Source of the DNA: Garcia nutans
Taxonomy: Eukaryota > Streptophyta > Magnoliopsida > Malpighiales > Euphorbiaceae
Length of the DNA stretch: 64,000 bases
Direction: 5' to 3'
NCBI GenBank assembly: GCA_947685225.1
Contig: CANTUV010000053.1
Coordinates: forward strand, 5,813,501-5,877,500
Each line of letters starts with the position of its first letter. The stretch's first letter is position 1. The notes under the pieces are model-generated. The model had not been told where the DNA came from, searched no databases, and was given only the letters and a program-made list of their open reading frames with translations. This document shows, in pieces, positions 38,328 to 49,272 of this stretch. The position numbers and the translations under genes were made by a program.

Positions 38328-38695
38328 GTAACCATCAAGTATCTTCAGAGCGAGCTTGACAGTGCAAATGAGAGAAATGATTTACTTGAGGATGAGATTA
38401 CTTCTTTGAAAAAGAGTTACAGGTTTTATAGAGACATCTTTATAATGCATCTACATCAAGTTAGAGAGGTCTTACAGATCTTGTTGCTGAAGATCCAGAT
38501 GATGAGGATTCAGGGGAGAGTAGATCATATGATGGTGATTTGAGTACTGACAGCTCTAGGGAAGACATTTCTGATTCTTCAGAGGAGAGTGATGAGAGGG
38601 ATCATAATCTTTCTCCTAGTGTTAGTCATCCCGCTCCAACCGAACAGTCCTCTGATCCAGAAGTCCAGCTCCTGCAGATGGCTCTAATGCTTTAG
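38328..38695 (+). pseudogene. Unidentified coiled-coil/acidic coding fragment
   Basis: I do not recognise this gene. From 38341 the frame gives a heptad-like stretch, KYLQSELDSANERNDLLEDE then ITSLKKSYRFYRD. A one-base shift near 38475 leads into a very acidic Ser/Asp/Glu tail (EDPDDEDSGES, STDSSREDISDSSEESDE) ending MALML and a TAG at 38693. Base use is GC-richer than the surroundings. It is cut at 38327 by the C1 LTR, so its 5' part should lie left of the window beyond the off-window C1 3' LTR. It could be the end of a plant gene or of a transposon ORF. Confidence 0.45.
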
Positions 38696-38856
38696 ATGGG
38701 GGATGATTTTTTTAACTTGTCCCGATGTCAGGCACTTTTTGAAATTTTTGTCTTACTAAAATGATTGATGCAAATACATTCTCTATAAAATTCCATATGT
38801 CTTTTATAGTGAGGTTTTTTAAAATAATAAACTCTTTAATTTTTATATTTATCAGG

Positions 38857-39230
38857 CCTTAGAACAATGCCATTGTCAATCAAGTCTTAAACTTCATGCT
38901 TTAAACATTGGTTTGTGTCACGACCTTGGGAATTCAAGATGAACCTTGGTGGTAGTGGATCCTGTAATGACCTTAGTGATATGGATTGTAACAATCCTAT
39001 GCTTTTCAGCTTGTTTGCTTTCCTTTTATTACTATAATTTTTCCTCTTCTCTATCTAACTCCTCCAATTGTATCCCTAAGTTGTACAAATCTTGGAAGTT
39101 CTTGATAAGCACAAAGCTCAATTTCTTTTTCAAATGGGAGCCCTTGATTAACAGCCTAATTTGATCTCTTTTAGATGGTCTTCCAATGACTAAAGTCGCT
39201 TTTCCTCTCTATTAGCCAAACTATTAGCCT
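38857..39230 (-). pseudogene. Ancient Tat/Ogre-like gag remnant
   Basis: The minus strand translates to blocks that line up with T1/T2 Gag: KATLVIGRPSKRDQIRLLIK (near 39200-39135), LIKNFQDLYNLGIQLEELDR (near 39115-39060), then a Pro-rich stretch and LKHEV-DLIDNG near 38890. Stops and shifts are frequent and similarity is far lower than between T1 and T2. It is an older or different lineage copy. No LTRs belonging to it are visible. Confidence 0.65.
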
Positions 39231-39822
39231 CTATTTTGATCTTAGGCAATCAAATTGAATAGGATTAATATTTATACCAAGCTACATTTTGTAGGACTTA
39301 AAATTTATTGAAGATGTCTCCAGAGCCCGACCAAACCACCAACCAAGCCGACTGGACTCAGAGAAGCAGCTCACTATACCGAGCTAAGAAATGATTATAT
39401 CGAGCTGAGGAATGATAATACCGAGCAAAGCTTGTTATTCTTGACTGAATCCACTAAAAGTCTACCAAACTAATGAGCAACGAAGTAACGAGCATGAACG
39501 CTCTAAAATCGAGTTGACCTAACTGGAGAATGCACCAAGGATGAGCTAATCATATAAAACATGAGTTGATTAGACAAAGCTTGAGTTGACACTGACAAAG
39601 CATGAGTTGACAAGACAAAGCATGAGCTGAGCATACCGAGTCTTAAGCCGACAGAACCGAGGATGAGTATATCAAACTAAACTCAAGACATAGTATCCAG
39701 AAGAGCCCATGCTCAATGTTACTCCCACTTGATGAACATACTACCTTTCCTGACCAGAATATTATGAAGTCTGAACATACCGAGCTCATGATAAATCCTC
39801 AAAAGTCCTAGTAGAGCTCACG
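39231..39822. other. Unidentified repetitive stretch
   Basis: No gene is visible. From about 39370 to 39800 short motifs recur irregularly: ACCGAGCT/ACCGAGC, GAGTTGAC and ACAAAGCATGAG. It may be part of an LTR of an element whose other parts are gone. Confidence 0.4.
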
Positions 39823-40515
39823 TGATGCAGAACCCCAAGATTATAAAGAATCTGAAATCCCAACACATAAATTTAGTATACCAAGAACCCTAGCTGGTTG
39901 TTTATCCTACTAAACCCCTAATTGACATGCAACTAGAAACGTAGATAATTGGACAGAATTAAAGAAGAACTAGAAAGAATGCCACAAGTGTTACCTTGAT
40001 AAGTTGATTCCAATTCTTGACACAACAAGAGGAAGAGAACCCTCTCTTGATGAAATTCGGCCAAGCCAAAATAATTGAATAATATCAAAACTAAAAACTT
40101 TCGTCTTACAACCCTAAATGAGATATAAATAGCTAAACCCTAATTAGGGTTATTAAGTAGCATTTGGTTGGCTAATCAAATTTTAAGAACTAATAAAGTT
40201 CTAATTTAACACAAAACAAACAGGTCCCTTACTTTTTAAATAAGCAAAACTAGTGGCCTTAATACATATTAAATAATAGGTCCATATACATGGATTAAAT
40301 TTATGGGTTGCTTCTCCTCTATATCCTTAGCATCAAAGGCCTGTCCACCAAACCTTTCTTCTATGAATCACCTTACAAAGCCTTGGAAGGTAGATTTGAG
40401 CTTCTTGGCCTGTAATCTTGTATTTGGCCCACTTGGTAAAATGAGCTCCATGCCATGTTGGCCTCCTATGCTTGCTCTGCTAGCCTTGCTCATACTTTCA
40501 TCTTTGTCCGCATCA
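39823..40515 (-). repeat. C2 3' LTR
   Basis: 693 bp with TGATGC/GCATCA ends, about 90% like the C1 LTR by eye. Its 5' part (minus sense) encodes the last 50 or so residues of the polyprotein. Confidence 0.88.
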
Positions 40516-41330
40516 ATCACTCCCTCCTTAAAAAGATTTGTCCTCAAATCTGCATCCATATCAAAAGGAAAAAGATCAAAAACATTAAAGGTTGCAGAAA
40601 CTTGATACTCACTAGGCAAGTCAATTTTATAAGCATTGTCATTAATCTTTTCTAGCACTTGGAAAGGACTATCACCTCTTGGATCTAACTTTGATTTTCT
40701 CATATTGAGAAACCTTTCCTTCCTTAAATGCACCCATATCCAATCACCAGGTTCAAAAGTAACAACTTTACGCCCTCGATTGGCCTGACGTGCATAATGC
40801 TCATTCTTCTTCTCAATGTGTTGTCTAGCATGCTCATGTATAGTCTTGACCAACTCAGCCTTCCTTTATCCATCTAGGTTAGTAATCTCATGTAATGGCA
40901 AAGGCATTAAATCCATAGAAGTAAGAGGATTAAACCCATACACAATTTCAAAAGGTGAGAATCCAGTGGAAGAATGCAAACTACGATTATACGCAAGTTC
41001 AACTAATGGAAGACACTCTTCCCATGTTATCAAATTCTTACCTGCCACAATACACAATAAAGTCCCTAAAGTCCTATTCACCACTTCAGTTTGTCCATCA
41101 GTTTGTAGATGACAAGTAGTAGAAAATAATAACTTAGTACCCAATTTTTTCCACAAAACTCTCCAAAAGTGGCTCAAGAATTTAACATTATGATCAGAGA
41201 CTATTGTCCTAGGTATACCATGCAAATGCACAAAATCTCTAAAGAATAAATTAGCTATATTTGTTGCATCATCAGTTTTATGACAAGCTATAAAATGTGC
41301 CATTTTTTTTAAATCTATCCACAATAACAA
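40368..41330 (-). pseudogene. C2 integrase, catalytic core and C-terminus
   Basis: Integrase joins element DNA to the genome. From the right: IACHKTDDATNIANLFFRD, HGIPRTIVSDHNVKFLSHFW (second catalytic Asp), TDGQTEVVNRTLGTLL (catalytic Glu), ELAYNRSLHSSTGFSPFEIVYG. One stop at 40863 precedes the C-terminal domain HYARQANRGRKVVTFEPGDW, FNVFDLFPFD and the end LPSGPNTRLQAKKLK. The first catalytic Asp (WVDIYMDFVIGLP) is in the neighbouring frame at 41278-41598, shifted by a poly-T indel near 41307. The frame passes through the PPT (40516-40530) into the 3' LTR and stops at 40368. No chromodomain is evident. Confidence 0.9.
40516..40530 (-). other. C2 polypurine tract inside the pol reading frame
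   Basis: The minus strand reads TAAGGAGGGAGTGAT directly before the LTR start TGATGCGG. It is translated as KEGVID within the polyprotein. Confidence 0.78.
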
Positions 41331-42528
41331 ATATGTTGTCTCTATCTTTCTTTGTACTAGGTAAACCTATCACAAAATCCATATAAATGTCAACCCAAGG
41401 CTCATTAGGAACAGGTAGAGGTGTATACAATCCATGAGGCATAGATTTGGACTTAGCTTGCCTACATGCAATACATTTAGAACAAATTCTTTCAACATCC
41501 CTATGCATGTGTGGCCAATAAAAATGCTCAGAAAGTATATCCAAAGTCTTATGCACACCAAAATGACCCATCAATCCACCACTATGTGATTCAGGCACAA
41601 GTAATTCCCTTAATGAACATGCAAGTACACATAATCGATTCCCACGAAATAAAAATCCATCATGCTTATAAAATCTTTAAAAAGTAGCATGTTCACAAGC
41701 AACATAAACATTACCAAAATCAGAATCTGTTGCATACATATCTTTAAGTTGCTCAAATCCTAACATCTTAGAACTAAGTGTGGTGATTAAAGCATACCTC
41801 CTTGATAATGCATCAATAACAACATTATCTTTACCTTGCTTGTAGTGGATCACATAAGGAAATGTCTCAATGAATTCAACCCATTTTGCATGCCTCTTAT
41901 TCAGCTTCCCTTGCCCTTTCAAGTGCTTAAGTGACTCATGGTCTGTATGGATCACAAATTCTTTTGGAAGCAAGTAATGTTGCCACATGTCTAGTGCTCT
42001 CACTAGGGCATATAACTCCTTGTCATTGGTAGAGTACTTTAATTGAGCTCCATTCAACTTTTCACTGAAAAATGCTATGGGACATTTTTCCTGCATCAAC
42101 ACAACACCTATACCAATCCCAGAAGCATCACATTCAAGTTCAAAAGTTTTATCAAAGTTAGGTAAATATAAAATAAGAGCAGAACACAACCGATCTTTTA
42201 AAGTATTAAAAGCCCCAATTTGTTCATCCCCCCACTTAAAACCAACATCTTTTTTAATTATTTCAGTCAAAGGAGCTGCAATGGATGAAAAATCTTTCAT
42301 AAATCTTCTATAAAAACTAGCTAACCCATGAAAACTCCTTACCTTAGACATACTCTTAGGCGTAGGCCATTCTTGAATATCTTTTACCTTTTCAGCTTCT
42401 ACCTCAACCCCTTTAGCACTCATAATAAAACCTAAGAAAACAAGTTTATCAATACAAAAAGTACACTTCTTCAAATTAGCACACAACTTCTTTTTCCTTA
42501 GAACCTCTAGAACTAACCTAACATGCAT
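41278..42528 (-). pseudogene. C2 reverse transcriptase connection, RNase H and integrase zinc region
   Basis: Continuous from 42528 to 41677, one of the best-kept coding stretches of the window. It carries the post-palm region (KVKDIQEWPTPKSMSKVRSF, FHGLASFYRRFMKDFSSIAA) and RNase H with Asp in LECDASGIGIGVVL, Glu in NDKELYAL, Asp in HTDHESLKHL, and the DALSRR end. A TAA at about 41675 and a frame change precede MGHFGVHKTLDILSEHFYWP and CSKCIAC, an intact HHCC zinc region, and the first integrase Asp. C1 has the same segment at 16794-18343 with more lesions. Confidence 0.92.
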
Positions 42529-43535
42529 GATATGCTTATTTAGGACTTGCTGTATATGACAATGTCATCAAAATACACAACAACAAATTTTCTAAGGAAA
42601 TTACGTAAAACATGGTTCATTAGCCTCATAAATGTGCTAAGTGCATTAGTCAAACCAAAAGGCACAACCATCCATTCATATAAACCTTATTTTATTTTAA
42701 ATGCAGTTTTTCACTCATCGCCTAGTTTCATCCTAATTTGATGGTATCCACTTTTTAAATCTATTTTAGTGAAAATACATGCACCATATAACTCATCTAA
42801 CATGTCATCTAATCTAGGAATGGGATGGCGATACTTTACAGTGATTTTGTTGACTGCACGACAATCCATACACATCCTCCATGATCCATCTTTCTTGGGC
42901 ACCAACAACACTGGTACAGCACATGGACTAAGGCTCTCTCTCACATGCCCCTTCCCCAAATATTAATCTACTTGCCTTTGAAGTTCCTTTGTCTCCTTTG
43001 GGTTATTTCTATAGGCTGGTCTATTTGGAATTACTGCTCTAGGTATAAAATCAATCTAATGCTCAATACCCCTCAAGGGAGGGAGTCCCTTTGGCATCTC
43101 TTCAAGAAAGACTTCATCAAATTCCTGTAACAAAGAAACAAAACCACTAGGTAAATTTGGGTTAAGGTCAGTCATAATCAATAAACTCTCCTTAAACCTT
43201 ATTGCTATGAGTGATCTTCTGCCTATATAAGCACTTTTGAGATCTCTCTCTTTTGCAAAGAAACTCTGCTTCTTTTCACTCTAATTTTCTCTCTTCTTAC
43301 TGTTCTCTCCTGCACATCTCTCTTTCTTTACCTCACTTATGCATTCACTCCCCATTGGGCCATATAATTATTTCTTTTCTCTCTTAGCCTCATGTCCTCA
43401 TATAATTATAATTAGTTAACTCACTAATTGAATCCCTAGTTGAAGTATTCATCATCTTAATTTATTCTTAATACACATCCTTTGGAGATAAAGGTGCTAA
43501 AGTGAAAATCTTCCCCTTCAAACTAAAAGAATACC
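42529..43535 (-). pseudogene. C2 reverse transcriptase and protease-RT linker
   Basis: Copies element RNA into DNA. Motifs: VPVLLVPKKDGSWRMCMDCR (near 42930-42860), IDLKSGYHQIRMKLGDE (to 42711), PFGLTNALSTFMRLMNHVL, and VVVYFDDIVIY (near 42560-42580) with the catalytic Asp pair. Stops in W-KTAFK and IK-GLYEW (42680-42715) and a one-base loss after YSKS (near 42540) inactivate it. The upstream 43140-43535 part is a low-complexity linker. S2 splits the frame at 43535. Confidence 0.88.
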
Positions 43536-46500
43536 TGTAATATCCCAAATAATACCCCAAAATTTTTGGAAATATTATATGTTGAAATTGAATTAAATGA
43601 TTTTAAGTGTATATTTAATTAAGTGAAAAGATCAGAGGAAGGAATGTGTATATGTTGTATATATAGAGATATATACAATATATATACAAGTCAATATCTT
43701 ATTTGGTCTAAAGATATTTTTATTATTTAAATAGAATTAATTATGGTTAGTGGAAGAGCATAATTGGGATTAATATTATAATATTATTAAATGCTTGGTG
43801 GAGAGTGATTTAGGGAAAGGTGTTTGGTTAAAAGAGAAGTGTTTGGTGGTTGTTGTTGACCTTGCATCTTCATCCTCTTCTTTCTTCTTTGGGCTGGCCA
43901 CCACCATCTTCATCAAGGGTGAGATTTTGCTTCTTGCTAACTCAAGAAATTAAAGGATTTCAAGTGATCAAGTTGGAGTTTTAAGGATTTTTCTTCATAT
44001 TTGGTCTTTGATTTCTTTTGAGTTTGTGTTTATGAGTTTGTTGGATTGTTGATGTAGTTGTGTTTATGGTTGATTTGGTATGTTTGAAGTGTTTTGTCTT
44101 GTTAACTTTGATTTTTGGGGTTGGATTGAAGAAAAGGGTTAAGTTTGGTGAAGAAAACAAGAGTTATGGGTGTTGTGACTTTGAGTTGTTAAAATGGTTG
44201 CGTTTGTGTTTGATGCTTGTAATTGAGTTGTTTTGATGTTTATGCAAGTTTATTATGGTTTATTATTGGATTTAGTTGAGTTTGTGTGGTGTTGATAAGG
44301 TTAAAGAAAGATGTTTGTTGGATGTCGTGTTTTGGTGTCGATTTCAGGTTTTTGGCCTGACACGCCCAGTAGCATGGCCATGTCTTTGGGCTTGTCATTG
44401 GTTCAATTTTCAGTAATGGTGACACGAGCAGTGACATGCCCATGTCACTGAGCATATCATAACTACTCTGTTGGAGGAGAATTGACACGTACAGTGACAC
44501 GCCCATGTCACTGAGCGTGTCAAAGCTTGTGTTGTGGGTTTAGGGCATGTCCATGAACACGTCCGTGTTGTTGAGCATGTCAAGAGTAGAGTTTGCCCTA
44601 GATAGTTCTTATTCTTATTTTCTTATGTGTATCACTAAAGTGAGTATTTATAATCACCTTTGGATTAGGTTTTGAAGAGAATTGAGTTACCCAATCCAAG
44701 TGTTGATAGATATCTTGGAAGAGGAGGTTGAAGTGGTGTTGTTACTTTTAGAGGTACGTACAAACTTTGAATGATTGCATACATTTACATGACATTGGGA
44801 CTTAACACATTTGGTCGAAAAAATGTGTTAAGTTACTTAATATATTGTTTATGAATGAGAAATATGTTATGATGTGCATAATATAAATTATGTTGATGTA
44901 TCAAAGCAATTGAGTTCTGTGTTGTAAATGAAAGGAAATGTGAATTTATGTGATGAGATATGTGAAAGCATAATGTAATGAATTGATATTGATATAGAAG
45001 ATAAGAATGAGAAAAGTGAAAAAGATGATACAATAAGGCAATGTGCCTAATTTGATCATAAGAAAGTGAGAATGGAATTATGAAAGAAATTTATAATGAG
45101 AAAAATGAATAACTTGTGTGCCTGGTATGTTATTCAATTTTCAGAGTTCTATGTTTGGCGGCATGCCTATGAATTGCTGGGCAAGTGAAAAGACCGGGTC
45201 ATAAACCGAGCCTAGCTGATAAATGTTATGTTTTTGGGGTGAAAAGACCAGGTCGTAAGCCTCAAAAATAAATCCTTGAAGCTAGAATGAGTGAAAAGAT
45301 CAGGTCGTAAGCTTAGATCTAGTTGGATTATCCATGGATATATATATTGCCTACGGGCTAGACATAAGGTGTCATTATGGACCAAAGCAATAACTTTGAA
45401 ATTTGAATAGCATATTAGATCCTTTTTGGGCCCATGCTTGTCTTTGCTTTAATGTAAATTATGAAATGTGATGCAAATGATTAATATATTGAGATATAAT
45501 GTAATGAGTTGTTATATTCACATGTATTGTGCATTAGCATTGCATTGATCTATATTGAATCAAAGTTTGAACCACTAAGCTTTTAGCTACTGAAAAGAAA
45601 GATGTTTGTTGGATGTGGCATTTTGGTGTCGATTTCAGGTTTTTTGCCTGACACGCCCAGTAGCACAGCCATGTCTTTAGGCGTGTTGTTGGTTATTTTT
45701 TCAGTTTTGGTGACACGAGCAGTGACACGCCCATGTCACTGAGCATGTCACAGCTTCTGTGCAGGTATTGACACGTCCAGTGAAATGCCCAAGTCACTGA
45801 GCATGTCATAGCTACTGTGTTGGAGGAGAATTGACACATGCAGTGATACGCCCATGTCACTAAGCGTGTCAAAGCTTATGTGATGTGGGTTTAGGGCACG
45901 TCCATGTTGTTGAGCATGTCAAGAGTAGAGTTTGCCCTAGATAGTTCTTATTCTTATTTTCTTATTGTATCACTAACTGAGTATTTATAATCACCTTTGG
46001 ATTAGGCTTTTAGAGGTAAGTACAAACTTTGAATGATTGCATACATTTACATGACATTGGGAATTAACACATTTGGTTTGAAAAATGTGTTAAGTTACTT
46101 AATATATTGTTGATGAATGAGAAATATGTTATGATGTGCATAATATAAATTATGTTGATGTATCAAAGCAATTGAGTTATGTGTTGTAAATGAAAGGAAA
46201 TGTGAATTTATGTAATGAGATATGTGAAAGCATAATGTAATGAATTGATATTGATATAGAAGATAAGAATGAGAAAAGTTAGAAAAGATGATACAATAAG
46301 GCAATGTGCCTAATTTGATCATAAGAAAGTGAGAAAAGAATTTGAGAATGGAATTATGAAAGAAATTGATAATGAGAAAAATGAATAACTTGTGTGCCTA
46401 GTATGTTATTCAATTTTTAGAGTTCTGGGTTTGGCGGCATGCCTATGAATTACTGGGTAGGTGAAAATACCGGGTCGTAAGCTAGGCCCAACTAATAAAT

Positions 46501-47342
46501 GTGATGTTTGTGGGGTGAAAAGACCGGGTCGTAAGCCTCAAAAACAAATCCTTGAAGCTAGACAGAGTGAAAAGACCGGGTCGTAAGCTCAGATCTAGTT
46601 GGATTATCCATGGATATATATATATATTGCCTACGGGGCTAGATACAAGGTGTCATTATGGACCAAAGCAGTAACTCTGAAATTTGAATAGCATAGTAGA
46701 TCCTTTTTGGGCCCATGCTTGTCTTTGTTTTAATGTAAATTATGAAATGTGATGCAAAAGATTAATATATTGAGATATAATGTAATGAGTTGTTATATTC
46801 ACATGTATTGTGCATTAGCATCGCATTGATCTATATTGAATCAAAGTTTTTACCACTAAGCTATTAGCTTAGCACGATTGTGGTTCATCGAGCAGGTAAC
46901 ATGATAGATCCGTTTGTGCCGGAGAGCTCGTCTAGACCGAGTTGAGTCTAGGCTTGAGACTTTGAGATCAGAGTTGTTAGTGGACATCAAGATCAGAGAC
47001 GAACTGCAGCATGTATAAATTTCATATTTTTGTATTTATTGATTTTGGTGTAAATATATGTATATTCCGCTGCATATTCCGCTACTTAGTAAACAAATAT
47101 TTTGGATAAACTTTTGGGTAATGATGATATATATATGTATTTTAACAAGGAATGTTTTATCTCTTACTTTGTATATTATAAGTAAAATGCTTTAAGTTTT
47201 CTTAGATTGATTTATGATGATTTAATGTTAAAGTTTAAAGAATGGTTTGTTTAAAATGGATTGTGACATTCTTGTATCCGGTATACGTATATTATAGATG
47301 TGGTGTATGTGGTGTATGTATATGGGGTACAAGGGTGTTACA
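43536..47342 (+). mobile_element. S2: solo LTR with internal tandem duplication
   Basis: TGTAATATCCC to GGGTGTTACA with exact ATACC duplications (43531-43535 and 47343-47347). There is no internal domain between two LTRs. Instead a 1.29 kb segment is repeated (44303-45592 and 45593-46872). Without that it would be about 2.5 kb, like the K LTRs. K3 has the same start. Confidence 0.87.
44303..46872 (+). repeat. 1.29 kb tandem duplication inside S2
   Basis: Both copies start at a GAAAGATGTTTGTTGGATG motif and contain the CACG/CGTG palindromic minisatellite (44350-44590 and 45640-45930). The second copy gained about 60 bp in the minisatellite, lost about 75 bp near 46005, and continues into the LTR end. 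Confidence 0.85.
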
Positions 47343-47639
47343 ATACCTATTCTTATACCCATCATGTGTGACTTTCCTATCAAACTGCCAAGGCCTACCC
47401 AATAATAAATGTATAGCTTGCATGGGTACTACATCACACAACACTTCATCAACATATTTTCCAATAGAAAATGGCACCACAACTTGTTTTGTTACCTTTA
47501 TTCACCACTATCATTTAGCCACTGTAGCCTATATGGTTTGGGTGTTTTTCACACTTCAACCCTAACTTATCAACTAAGGTTGTACTAGCCACATTTGCAC
47601 AGCTGCCTCCATCTATAATCATGCTACAAACTTTCCCTC
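47343..47639 (-). pseudogene. C2 protease fragment
   Basis: The minus strand holds MIIDGGSCANVASTT (near 47630-47585), an aspartic protease active-site motif with the catalytic Asp kept, unlike C1. It continues through VVPFSIGKYVDEVLCDVVPM and LLLGRPWQFDRKVTHDGY (47480-47350), cut by S2. The upstream end is cut by T2 at 47640 and resumes at 58120. Confidence 0.85.
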
Positions 47640-47879
47640 TGTAGACCCTTAATTTTGACCCCAATTTGATATGGTCCTAATTAAAGGATGCCAAAATAAA
47701 TTTGATCGACTTTAAATATTTAAACCTAGTTTATAATTTTTAAAGGAGTCAGTTAGAATTAAAGAGGCATATATTTGATTGTAAAACCCTAAAATTAAGT
47801 GGAATTGACCCAAATAAAAATTTTTCAGTCCATAAGTTAAAAAAGGCCAGAATAATTTAAGTGAGGCCGGCCTAGGAGA

Positions 47880-48140
47880 CATTAGCATGCTTCATGTCGA
47901 CCTTGGCATCCCAAGATTGACATGAGCATGCCTCATGTCGACTTGGGCAAGCTAGGTTGACATGAGCATGCTTCATGTCGACCTTGGGAGGCTAGGTCGA
48001 CATGAGCATGCTTCATGTCTACCTTGGCAGCCCAAGATCGACATGAGCATGCCTCATGTCTACTTGGGCAGCCCAAGGTCGACATGAGGTTGGACTCATG
48101 TTGACCTAGGGCAACTAGGTCGACATAGGTTCAATATGTT
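47880..48140 (+). repeat. GTCGAC palindrome array in T2 U3
   Basis: About six units of 35-45 bp pairing CATGTCGACCT with AGGTCGACATG and joined by GAGCATGC. The best pair has 12-bp arms at 47973-47984 and 47994-48005. Repeated at 56170-56420 in the 3' LTR. It sits directly upstream of the TATA box, where enhancer repeats are expected. Confidence 0.8.
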
Positions 48141-48210
48141 TCCTAATTCAACTAGAATTTGTTTTAGGGACTGTTTTATATTAGGTTAAGGATTCTAAGT
48201 GAGGTTCGAC

Positions 48211-48218
48211 TATAAATA
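48211..48218 (+). promoter_or_regulatory. TATA box of T2 5' LTR
   Basis: TATAAATA preceded by a C; the same box is at 56504-56511, 60997-61004 (minus) and 319-326 (minus). Transcription would start about 30 bp downstream. Confidence 0.7.
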
Positions 48219-48377
48219 TTAACGTTTCAGAATTCAGAAAGGGGGAGAAAACATTAACAAGAGAAAAACATTAAGAGGGGATGGCAAGGAACATTAACAA
48301 GATAAGAAGAAACATTAAAGAGAGACGGCAACAAACCGAAAAGATTAGCAGCAAACATTCATCAGTAATCAATCCAT

Positions 48378-48400
48378 CAAAGACAGCAATGCTGTCTTTG
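48378..48400 (+). other. Conserved leader hairpin in T2 5' LTR
   Basis: CAAAGACAGC (48378-48387) and GCTGTCTTTG (48391-48400) form a perfect 10-bp stem, present again at 56671-56693 and, with changed but paired bases, in T1 and S3. Confidence 0.65.
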
Positions 48401-48849
48401 TTCATTGTTCATCCAGAAGTTAATTGTGGAGGAACCAACGAGCGGAGGTTTGATCTTTAATCATGAATTATTTATGTTTACAGTAGTTTCATTCCTTTGA
48501 TTAACAAGAACATGAATGTAGTACCTTGATCTTTAAACTTGCAGTAAATTGGTTTTTGTTTTAATAACTTTAATCAGCTGCTTTAATTATCACATTGATC
48601 AATTAGTATTCATAATCCCACTGGCATATTTCATAAAACATAAAACTATCCAGTAGTCAACAATTAATTGTTAAAAGCTATCTTGTTTACTTTAACTTCA
48701 AGAATCGTATGTTATTTCATTAAAACTCAAAACCTCAAACTATTTTTATCCAAAAGCCTAAACCATTTCATTATTAAACTCCAAAATAATGATTATTTTT
48801 CCAAAACCTTAATTTATTTTTCCAAATCCAAAATTGTATTTTTTTTAGG

Positions 48850-49095
48850 CAGTAAGTCAAATCCAAAAACCCTAACTATCCAAAACCCTAATTTCGGAAA
48901 CCCTAACTATCCAAAACCCTAATTCCAAAAACACTAACTATCCAAAACTCTAATTCCAAAACCCTAGTTTTAAAAATCTTAATTCCAAAACCATAGTTTC
49001 CAAAACCCTAGTTTCAAAAACCCTAAAAATCCTAATTTCAAAACCCTAATTATAAAACTTTAGTTTCTAAAACCCTAAGTTTCGAAACCCTAAAT
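48850..49095 (+). repeat. Telobox-like AAACCCTA array in T2 5' LTR
   Basis: About ten AAACCCTA or close matches, spaced 15-30 bp with variable linkers. Counterparts: 57155-57385, and in S3 59985-60720 (as TAGGGTTT). The irregular spacing is unlike a telomere insertion. Confidence 0.8.
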
Positions 49096-49272
49096 TCAAT
49101 TGATAATTCTTTAAAATCCTAAATTTATATATTTATTGCTTTATTTAATTTTAGATTTGATTATATAATTTATTATATTTTTTTGCTGGTTGATTTATTT
49201 AATTTTAATACTTGATTTATTTAATTTATCATGGATGGATGTTATTTATTTGTTTTAGTCTTAAAATTATAA

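Noticed and set aside
48850..49095. Interstitial telomere
   Set aside because: The CCCTAAA motifs are irregularly spaced with varied linkers and occur in several LTR copies, so they belong to the LTR rather than to a telomere insertion.
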